A stretch of DNA of 10,783 bases from Xanthobacteraceae bacterium (GTDB taxonomy: Bacteria; Pseudomonadota; Alphaproteobacteria; Rhizobiales; Xanthobacteraceae), in contig JASHRR010000516.1 in assembly GCA_030037185.1 (NCBI GenBank), positions 1-10,783 on the forward strand. Direction: 5' to 3'. Under the pieces are notes generated by a model that made no database searches, was not told the origin of the DNA, and saw nothing but the letters and a program-made list of their open reading frames with translations. A program made the translations under genes and the position numbers. Positions 5,258 to 10,783 of the stretch are shown piece by piece. Every line of letters begins with the position of its first letter. Position 1 is the stretch's first letter.

Positions 5258-6817
5258 ATGCGGCAGCCACCCGAAGCCATCGTCGAAGGCAAAAAACGCC
5301 CTTTCACCGGCGCCGAGTTCTTGCAATCTCTTCGCGACGGGCGGGAGGTCTATATTTATGGCGAGCAGGTCGAGGACGTCACGACCCATCCGGCTTTCCG
5401 CAATGCAGCCGCCTCCCTCGCCCAGCTGTATGACGCTTTGCATGACGCAAAGATGAAGGATGTGCTCACCGCCAAGACCGATACCGGCTCCGGGGGCTAT
5501 ACGCACAAATTCTTCAAGGCTGCCGGCTCCCGCGAAGACGTCATCGCCCAGCGCGACGCGATCGCCGCCTGGGCCCGCATTTCCTATGGCTGGATGGGCC
5601 GCAGCCCCGACTACAAGGCCGCCTTCCTCAACACGCTCGGCGCCAATGCAGAGTTCTATGGACAGTTCGCCGACAACGCACGCGCCTGGCACAAGCGGGC
5701 GCAGGAGGCGGTGCTCTATCTCAACCACGCGCTGGTCAACCCGCCGATAGACCGCAACAAACCGGTGGAGCAGGTCAAGGACGTCTACATCACCATCCAG
5801 AACGAAACGGACAGCGGTATCTTTGTGTCAGGCGCCAAGGTCGTGGCCACCAACTCGGCGCTCACCCACTACAATTTTCTTGGCCAGAACATGGGCCAAG
5901 AGATTACCGACCCGAGCATGGTGGTGATGTTTATCGCACCCATGGATACGCCCGGCATCAAGCTTATTTGCCGGCCGTCTTACGAGTTAACCGCGGCCGC
6001 CACGGGCTCACCCTGGGATTATCCACTCACCTCTCGCTTCGACGAGAACGATGCCATTTTCGTGTTCGACAACGCATTCATTCCCTGGGAGAACGTCCTT
6101 ATTCATCGCGATATGGAGCGCCTCAAAAATTTCTATCCGCGCTCCGGATTTTTCAACGGCTTCACCTTGCAAGGGTGCACCCGGCTTGCCGTCAAGCTCG
6201 ACTTCATCGCGGGTCTCTTATACAAGGCGGCGCGCGCGACCGGGGTTGAGTCATTCCGCGGCGTTCAGGCGCAGATCGGGGAGGTCATCGGCTGGCGCAA
6301 TCTGTTCTGGTCGCTGTCGGACGCCATGGTTTTCAATCCCGAACCGTGGGTCAACGGAGCCGTGCTGCCCAATGTCAGGGCATGCAGCACCTATCGCTTG
6401 TTCATGACGGAAGCGTATCCGGCGGTGCGCGCCATCGTTGAAAAGGTGATTGCATCGGGCCTCATATATTTGCCCTCCCATGCGCGCGACTTTAAGAACC
6501 CGAATATCGACAAATACCTGGCGCGGTACGTGCGCGGCTCAAACGGAATCGATTACAAGGAACGCATCAAAACGATGAAGCTGCTCTGGGACGCGATCGG
6601 CACGGAGTTCGGAGCGCGCCACGAGCTCTATGAGATGAATTATTCGGGGAGTGCCGAGTTGGTGCGCCTGTTCCCGCTTCAGCAGGCGCAGGCCTCAGGC
6701 GCGCTCAAGCAAATGGTGGCGTTCGCCGAGCAGTGCATGGCCGATTATGACGAGGATGGCTGGCGGCACCCGGCCTATCACGACGGTTCGGACATTTCGC
6801 TTCTGCGCGGGAAATGA
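5258..6817 (+). CDS. HpaB/PvcC-family FADH2-dependent aromatic monooxygenase
   Basis: These two-component flavin monooxygenases use FADH2 supplied by a separate reductase and O2 to hydroxylate a phenol ortho to its hydroxyl (for example 4-hydroxyphenylacetate to homoprotocatechuate); relatives act on chlorophenols and isonitrile-pathway substrates. The product is 519 residues, the full family length. Residues 15-285 carry the N-terminal and middle acyl-CoA-dehydrogenase-like domains and the rest the helical C-terminal domain. Arg115, Tyr119 (R-S-P-D-Y) and His157 (L-N-H-A) keep the spacing of Arg100, Tyr104 and His142 of Thermus HpaB. The block N-P-P-I-D-R at 161-166 is typical, as is T-D-P-S-M at 217-221. 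GGAG lies 6 nt before the ATG. No flavin reductase gene is visible, so the partner must be elsewhere. Family is sure; substrate is unknown, so I give no gene symbol. Confidence 0.93.
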   Translation: MRQPPEAIVEGKKRPFTGAEFLQSLRDGREVYIYGEQVEDVTTHPAFRNAAASLAQLYDALHDAKMKDVLTAKTDTGSGGYTHKFFKAAGSREDVIAQRDAIAAWARISYGWMGRSPDYKAAFLNTLGANAEFYGQFADNARAWHKRAQEAVLYLNHALVNPPIDRNKPVEQVKDVYITIQNETDSGIFVSGAKVVATNSALTHYNFLGQNMGQEITDPSMVVMFIAPMDTPGIKLICRPSYELTAAATGSPWDYPLTSRFDENDAIFVFDNAFIPWENVLIHRDMERLKNFYPRSGFFNGFTLQGCTRLAVKLDFIAGLLYKAARATGVESFRGVQAQIGEVIGWRNLFWSLSDAMVFNPEPWVNGAVLPNVRACSTYRLFMTEAYPAVRAIVEKVIASGLIYLPSHARDFKNPNIDKYLARYVRGSNGIDYKERIKTMKLLWDAIGTEFGARHELYEMNYSGSAELVRLFPLQQAQASGALKQMVAFAEQCMADYDEDGWRHPAYHDGSDISLLRGK

Positions 6818-6951
6818 GTGTCGAAACATCTTTCGAGCGTCTGGCGCCGGTCGTTCCGAAGCCCGCAGATAGGCCGCATGCAGGTTTGCGCATCAGCACC
6901 CTTTCAAAAGGCCGTCTGTGCTCGCCGGCCGAGCAAGGAGGACAGCAATGA
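6814..6951 (+). CDS. Candidate 45-aa ORF bridging monooxygenase and GST genes
   Basis: The ATG overlaps the monooxygenase stop (ATGA at 6814-6817), 45 codons stay open, and the TGA overlaps the GST start (ATGA at 6948-6951). The peptide starts M-S-V-E-T-S-F-E-R-L and ends A-E-Q-G-G-Q-Q. It has one Cys, no membrane segment and no motif I know. About half of its third codon positions are G or C, lower than in the neighbouring genes, which argues against long-standing selection as protein. The strong GST ribosome site AAGGAGGA lies inside its last codons. It may be a real coupled peptide, a leader that keeps ribosomes moving into the GST gene, or chance. Confidence 0.33.
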   Translation: MSVETSFERLAPVVPKPADRPHAGLRISTLSKGRLCSPAEQGGQQ

Positions 6952-7568
6952 AACTCTATGGATTCGGTCCCACGCGCTCCCTTCGCGCGCTGTGGGGCCT
7001 CAAAGAGCTTGATGCAGATTTCGAATTCGTGCCAGTCAATCTCCCCGCCGGCGACCACCGGCGTCCCGATTTCCTTCGCCTCAACCCCGCCGGCAAGGTC
7101 CCGGTGCTGGTCGACGGCGACCTCGTGCTGACCGAATCCGCCGCGATCGTCATGTATCTGGCGGACAAGTATCGCGACAAGGGTTTGCTGCCGGGGGATC
7201 TCAAGGAGCGGGCCGAGGCCTACCGCTGGATCATGTTCGCCGTGACTGAACTCGAACAGCCGCTGTGGCGGATCACCAGGCACAGTTTTCTCTACCCCGA
7301 AGGCAAGCGTTTGCCGCAGGACATTACTCTCGCACGCGAGGAATTCGTCGCGATGGCGGCGATCCTCGATCGCCACATGCAAGGGCGTCAGTTCATTGTC
7401 GGCGACGGCATGACGATCGCCGATTGCGTGACGGCTTATCTGATCGACTGGGCCAACGAACAGCGCCTGATCGACGACTGCCCGCAATTGCGAGCATATC
7501 TTGCCCGGATCTACGCACGTCCGAAGGCGCCGCAGCGGATTGCCGAAGCTTTCGCCAGCACACCCTGA
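6948..7568 (+). CDS. Glutathione S-transferase family protein
   Basis: The product is 206 residues, a cytosolic GST of normal length. Residues 1-78 are the thioredoxin-like domain: the G-P-T-R-S-L-R loop at 7-13 with Ser11 as the likely catalytic Ser, N-P-A-G-K-V-P-V-L at 46-54 with the cis-Pro at 52, and T-E-S-A-A-I at 62-67 for the glutathione gamma-glutamyl group. The helical C-terminal domain carries the G-D-G-M-T-I-A-D capping box near 148-155. I chose ATG 6948 because AAGGAGGA sits 5 nt upstream; a GTG ten codons earlier lacks this. It follows the HpaB-type monooxygenase on the same strand by 130 bp, filled by a bridging mini-ORF, so co-transcription is likely. A role in conjugating or dehalogenating the product of the monooxygenase, or in maleylacetoacetate-type isomerisation, is possible but not shown by the sequence. 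Confidence 0.92.
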   Translation: MKLYGFGPTRSLRALWGLKELDADFEFVPVNLPAGDHRRPDFLRLNPAGKVPVLVDGDLVLTESAAIVMYLADKYRDKGLLPGDLKERAEAYRWIMFAVTELEQPLWRITRHSFLYPEGKRLPQDITLAREEFVAMAAILDRHMQGRQFIVGDGMTIADCVTAYLIDWANEQRLIDDCPQLRAYLARIYARPKAPQRIAEAFASTP

Positions 7569-7593
7569 GGCGTCCTGGCCCGCGCTGCTGAAG

Positions 7594-7607
7594 GGCGCCG
7601 GTGCGCC
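7594..7607. terminator. Weak hairpin between convergent GST and sufA genes
   Basis: GGCGC-CGGT-GCGCC forms a 5-bp stem in the 62-bp gap between two convergent stops. No T-tract follows on either strand, so it is at best a weak bidirectional stop. Confidence 0.25.
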
Positions 7608-7630
7608 TCCCATTCACCGGCCACATGCAG

Positions 7631-8041
7631 TCACTGCGCCTCGGAAGCGGGCACGCCATCGTGTTCCGGCTTTGCCGGCGTAATCGCCACCGACTCGCCG
7701 CATCCGCAGGCGGAGGTCTGGTTAGGATTATTGAAGACAAACCCGGAGGAGAATTTGTCGACTCGATAATCCATTTCCGTCCCTAACAGGAAGAGCACGG
7801 CCTTCGGATCGATGAACACGCGCACCCCTTTGTCCTCGACAATTTCGTCGCGGGGATCGACGGCCTCGGCATATTCCATCGTGTAGGACATACCCGCACA
7901 GCCGCCGTTTTGGACGCCCACGCGGATGCCGGCGACCGGCCGCCCGGACTTGGCGATGATATCGCTGATACGTCCGGCGGCGGCCTCCGACAGCCGCATC
8001 ACCTTCGGTCTCGGTCGTGACGTTGGCCCAGGGGTGGCCAT
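7631..8041 (-). CDS. sufA: A-type iron-sulfur carrier/scaffold of the SUF operon
   Basis: A-type proteins receive [2Fe-2S] or [4Fe-4S] clusters from the SufBCD scaffold and deliver them to apo-enzymes in the cytosol. The product is 136 residues. The core runs from about residue 14 to 120 and keeps the three cluster ligands: Cys48 in G-G-C-A-G-M, and Cys112 and Cys114 in A-C-G-C-G-E-S. The segment F-V-F-N-N-P-N-Q-T-S just before is characteristic. A short Pro-rich N-terminus and a charged C-terminal tail lie outside the core. AAAGGAGAG sits a few nucleotides before the ATG. It is last in the visible suf run, 144 bp after sufT, so it may have its own regulation. It is convergent with the GST gene. 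ErpA and IscA are close relatives; operon context supports the SufA name. Confidence 0.94.
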   Translation of the reverse strand: MATPGPTSRPRPKVMRLSEAAAGRISDIIAKSGRPVAGIRVGVQNGGCAGMSYTMEYAEAVDPRDEIVEDKGVRVFIDPKAVLFLLGTEMDYRVDKFSSGFVFNNPNQTSACGCGESVAITPAKPEHDGVPASEAQ

Positions 8042-8077
8042 GGTGCTCTCCTTTGGGACGTAACCCGGTGGACGCCG

Positions 8078-8104
8078 CCCGGATGACCGTCAGAGAAATC
8101 CGGG
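8078..8104 (-). repeat. 7-bp inverted repeat in the sufT-sufA spacer
   Basis: CCCGGAT and ATCCGGG are exact reverse complements around a 13-nt loop, 37 nt upstream of the sufA start. In the transcript it could form a stem ahead of sufA. No T-tract follows, so it is not an obvious terminator; an RNA-processing or attenuator role is only a guess. Confidence 0.45.
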
Positions 8105-8185
8105 AATCGAAACCGGGAACACCAGTCGCGCATTACGCGGTCGGGCCGGCAACGCCCTATCCGGTGACAGATTAAATGGAACATC

Positions 8186-8602
8186 TCACCACATGTTCAA
8201 TACCATCCTGGCTTCGTCGGACATCCGAGAAGGCTCCCAGGGCGGATCCCATACAACGTTGACGGTTACGGGCCCGATACCCGGCACGCTGGCCGCCGCA
8301 TTTTCCACCATGCTGGGCAATTCCTGCGCGGACGGGCAATTGGGCGTGGTCAACGTCATGTCGATCGTTACGGCGCGATCATCGGCGATGTCGATCTTGT
8401 AGATTAGGCCGAGTTCGTAGACATCGGCCGGAATTTCCGGATCGTAAACCGATTTGAGCGCCGCGATGATCTCGTCGGTGAGGCGCCCGATCTCTTCCAC
8501 ACACAGGCCCCCGTTAGAGGTCGAGACGGGCGAGCTCGCGCCGGCTGGATCCTGCGCCAATTCCTGTGCCAGCGGGGCGCCCGCACCTCGCTCGTTTGTC
8601 AT
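8186..8602 (-). CDS. sufT: SUF-associated DUF59 (MIP18/PaaD-like) protein SufT
   Basis: SufT proteins are accessory maturation factors that help cluster assembly or transfer in SUF systems; the exact mechanism is not settled. The product has 138 residues. A variable N-terminal 35 is followed by the DUF59 fold at about 38-120, with Y-D-P-E-I-P at 53-58, V-Y-E-L-G-L-I-Y at 61-68, and the conserved Cys89 in T-T-P-N-C-P. W-D-P-P-W at 118-122 is the usual end of the domain. The ATG at 8602 overlaps the sufS stop (ATGA), so I prefer it to an upstream start in the same frame that would run deep into sufS. The tight junction implies translational coupling with sufS. Confidence 0.92.
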   Translation of the reverse strand: MTNERGAGAPLAQELAQDPAGASSPVSTSNGGLCVEEIGRLTDEIIAALKSVYDPEIPADVYELGLIYKIDIADDRAVTIDMTLTTPNCPSAQELPSMVENAAASVPGIGPVTVNVVWDPPWEPSRMSDEARMVLNMW

Positions 8603-9849
8603 GTGAAAAGCTCCTGCGCTTTGCTCAGGGCCGTCGCAAGCCCATCGACCTCCTCGCGTGTATTGTAAAGCGCGAAAGAGGCCCGGCAGGTCGCAGTCAT
8701 GCCGAAGCGCGCCAGCAGCGGCATGACGCAATGCGTGCCGGCGCGAACCGCCACGCCGGCGCGGTCGATCACGGTTGCGACATCGTGGGGATGGGCGCCC
8801 TTCATCTCGAACGAGATGATCGCGCCCTTGCGTCTCGCGTTGCCGATGATTTTCAATGAGTTAATCTCGCGCAGCCGGTCAGTGGCATAGCACAGTAGCG
8901 CCTCTTCGTGAGCCCGGATCGGGGCACGGCCGATGGAATTGATATAATCGATCGCCGCGCCAAGACCGATCGCCTGAACGATCGACGGCGTGCCAGCCTC
9001 GAATTTGTGCGGCGGATCGCCGTAGGTGATGCGGTCCCGGAACACCTCATGGATCATCTCGCCGCCGCCGTTGAACGGAGGCATGGCGGCGAGATGCGAA
9101 TATTTGCCATAGAGAACCCCGATTCCGGAGGGGCCGTACAGCTTGTGACCGGTGAAGGCATAGAAATCACAATCGATGTCGGCCACGTCCACATCGAGAT
9201 GAACGGCGCCCTGAGCGCCGTCGATCAGCACCGGAATGCCGCGCTCATGGGCGATCCGCACGACCTCCTTCACCGCAACCACAGTGCCAAGCATATTCGA
9301 CATATGGGTGATCGCCACCATCTTGGTGCGATCGGTCAGCAGTTGCTCAAACTCCTCGACGAGGAAATTCCCCTCCTCATCGACCGGCGCCCACCTGATG
9401 ACCGCGCCCTGCCGTTCGCGAAGAAAATGCCACGGCACGATGTTGGAGTGATGCTCCATGATGGAGAGCACGATCTCGTCACCGGGCTTGATGCGCTCGC
9501 GGGCGAACGTGTAGGCCACAAGGTTAATGGCTTCGGTGGCATTGCGCGTGAAAATGATCTCCTCTGGCCGCGCAGCGTTGAGGAAGGCCCGCACTTTCTC
9601 GCGCGCGTCCTCATAAGCCTCGGTCGCGGCATTGGCGAGATAATGCAGGCCCCGATGCACGTTTGCGTATTCGCACGCATAGGCGTGCTGGATGCGATCG
9701 AGCACCGCCTTCGGCTTTTGCGCCGAGGCGGCGTTATCGAGATAGCTCAGCGGCTTGCCGTAAACCTTCATGGCCAGGATCGGGAAATCCTCGCGCACGC
9801 GGGCGACGTCGTAGGCGCCGTTGGTGAGAGCGGGATGCTTCGCGTTCAT
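8599..9849 (-). CDS. sufS: Cysteine desulfurase SufS
   Basis: SufS is a PLP enzyme of the type II cysteine desulfurases that takes sulfur from L-cysteine as an enzyme persulfide and passes it on through SufE or a similar acceptor to SufBCD. The product has 416 residues, a normal length. Visible are the PLP-binding Lys236 in F-T-G-H-K, the E-H-H-S-N His pair near 133-134 that stacks on PLP, D210-G-A-Q in the cofactor site, and the catalytic Cys374 in R-A-G-T-H-C-V-M-P. ATG 9849 is chosen because it overlaps the sufD stop as ATGA; an in-frame start six codons earlier is possible. No sufE gene is seen in the window. Confidence 0.97.
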   Translation of the reverse strand: MNAKHPALTNGAYDVARVREDFPILAMKVYGKPLSYLDNAASAQKPKAVLDRIQHAYACEYANVHRGLHYLANAATEAYEDAREKVRAFLNAARPEEIIFTRNATEAINLVAYTFARERIKPGDEIVLSIMEHHSNIVPWHFLRERQGAVIRWAPVDEEGNFLVEEFEQLLTDRTKMVAITHMSNMLGTVVAVKEVVRIAHERGIPVLIDGAQGAVHLDVDVADIDCDFYAFTGHKLYGPSGIGVLYGKYSHLAAMPPFNGGGEMIHEVFRDRITYGDPPHKFEAGTPSIVQAIGLGAAIDYINSIGRAPIRAHEEALLCYATDRLREINSLKIIGNARRKGAIISFEMKGAHPHDVATVIDRAGVAVRAGTHCVMPLLARFGMTATCRASFALYNTREEVDGLATALSKAQELFT

Positions 9850-10783
9850 GGCCGCCCCGCGAGCCACTGGAGGGTCACAGCCTTAAGCGCTTCGCGCACG
9901 CCTTCGAGCGGAACCGTGTCAATCGCCTCGCCGACGAACGACTGGATCAGAAGCGCCTCGGCCTCGTTTTCAGGAATCCCGCGCGACATCAGATAGAATT
10001 TAAGATTCTCGTCGAGCGCACCGGATGTTGCCCCGTGGCCGCACTGCACGTCGTCGGCGAAAATCTCAAGTTCCGGCTTGTTGTCCGCCTCGGCGTCCTC
10101 GGACAACAGCAGCGCCCGCGTCATCATGCGCGAATCGGTCTTCTGGGCGCCCGCACGCACGATGATCTTGCCCTGAAACACGCCGCGGCCTTTGCCCTCC
10201 AGCACTGACTTGAACAGCTCACGTCCGTGGCAGCCGCCCGCGGCATGGTCGACGAGCAGCGTTGTATCGCCGTGCTGCCTGCCCTTGAGCAAGCTCGCTC
10301 CACCGAGCGCGAGCGTGCTACCGGCGCCGGCGCACCGCACGAACAGCTGATTGCGCACCACGAGGCCGCCGGTGAGGAAAGCGAAATCGGAAACATTTGC
10401 TTTCGCGCCGATGGTCGCACTCAAGGTCGCCAGATGCAGGGCGTCGCCGCCCTCGGCAGTGACCTTGATACGATCGAGCCGCGCACCATCACCGACCACA
10501 AGATCAAGGGCGGTGTTGACCTGATAGTCGATACCGTCCGGACCTTCATGGCTTTCGAGCAGCGTCAAGCCCGCGCCTGCGCCGATAATAACAAGCGAAC
10601 GCGAAAACAACGCCATGGCGCGTCGCGCGCCGTAGACGAAGACGAGATGCAGCGGCCGAGCGATCTCAGCGCCCGCCTGGACCGTCACGACGGCGCCATC
10701 GCCCATGAAGGCGGTGTTGAGTTCGTACGCGACATTGTCTTGCGCCGGGCTGGCAGCGCCGAGCCCGTCGTCCTCGCTACCCT
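9846..10783 (-). CDS. sufD: SufD, C-terminal part (5' end off the right edge)
   Basis: SufD is a subunit of the SufB-SufC-SufD scaffold on which new Fe-S clusters are built in the cytosol. The frame is open to the window edge; the visible 311 residues are the right-handed beta-helix core and the C-terminal helical domain of a protein usually about 430 long. The helix repeats of G-A and hydrophobic strands fill most of it, and C-G-H-G-A-T-S-G near the end contains the conserved His of SufD followed by L-D-E-N-L-K-F-Y-L-M-S-R-G-I-P. An internal ATG at 10706 is not the true start, because matching sequence (N-V-A-Y-E-L-N-T-A-F) continues before it. The stop overlaps the sufS ATG as ATGA. Confidence 0.95.
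   Translation of the reverse strand, partial: GSEDDGLGAASPAQDNVAYELNTAFMGDGAVVTVQAGAEIARPLHLVFVYGARRAMALFSRSLVIIGAGAGLTLLESHEGPDGIDYQVNTALDLVVGDGARLDRIKVTAEGGDALHLATLSATIGAKANVSDFAFLTGGLVVRNQLFVRCAGAGSTLALGGASLLKGRQHGDTTLLVDHAAGGCHGRELFKSVLEGKGRGVFQGKIIVRAGAQKTDSRMMTRALLLSEDAEADNKPELEIFADDVQCGHGATSGALDENLKFYLMSRGIPENEAEALLIQSFVGEAIDTVPLEGVREALKAVTLQWLAGRP

Noticed and set aside
6705..7613. 302-codon open frame antisense to the monooxygenase end and the GST gene
   Set aside because: Antisense shadow of well-supported genes; no family motif.
8100..8116. tRNA T-arm-like sequence (TTTCGATT between CCGG stems, minus strand)
   Set aside because: No D-arm, anticodon arm or acceptor stem could be matched at proper distances, so it is not a tRNA gene.
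8908..9996. 362-codon open frame antisense to sufS
   Set aside because: The sense strand encodes SufS with all catalytic residues; the antisense frame is a by-product of GC-rich codon use.
1..10783. CRISPR array or tandem repeats
   Set aside because: No regularly spaced direct repeats were seen anywhere in the window.

Overview
The window looks like the chromosome of a GC-rich alphaproteobacterium of the Hyphomicrobiales (Rhizobiales), most like the Bradyrhizobium/Nitrobacteraceae or Xanthobacteraceae. Three things point there: a DUF3551 secreted Cys protein, a lineage-rich family there; a direct-repeat GTTC-N7-GTTC LexA box, the alphaproteobacterial form; and the order sufD-sufS-sufT-sufA. 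This placement is inference from gene content.

Left part (1-4675), sparse and partly decayed. The 5' end of an MmgE/PrpD-family gene (minus strand) runs off the left edge. About 0.9 kb without a convincing gene follows, with two strong hairpins and a possible IS200/IS605 end relic. Next is a frameshifted, internally deleted remnant of a membrane histidine kinase (plus strand, 1411-1905). A minus-strand set then holds a DUF3551 secreted protein, a doubtful 66-codon linker ORF and a two-helix membrane protein. Upstream of these lies a complete SRAP (YedK/HMCES-type) gene whose promoter carries a LexA box, so it is probably SOS-induced. A 59-codon basic ORF and about 0.8 kb of unassigned DNA complete this part.

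Middle (4676-7568), a small candidate aromatic-metabolism locus. A Tat-exported VOC-superfamily protein and an HpaB-type FADH2-dependent aromatic monooxygenase are divergently transcribed from a 117-bp spacer. The spacer holds a symmetrical ATTATA-GTGG-TATAAT element that presents a -10-like hexamer to each strand. A glutathione S-transferase follows the monooxygenase, and the gap between them is spanned exactly by a 45-codon ORF with ATGA overlaps at both ends. No flavin reductase or regulator gene is in view.

Right part (7631-10783), a housekeeping iron-sulfur assembly operon read on the minus strand: sufD (5' end off the window), sufS, sufT and sufA. The first two junctions are ATGA overlaps; sufA follows after 144 bp. 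sufB and sufC are expected beyond the right edge.

Nothing in the window amounts to a clearly new multi-gene system. The points most worth following are the LexA box on the SRAP gene, the two ATGA-bridging mini-ORFs, and the palindromic divergent promoter with its monooxygenase/GST/VOC neighbours.
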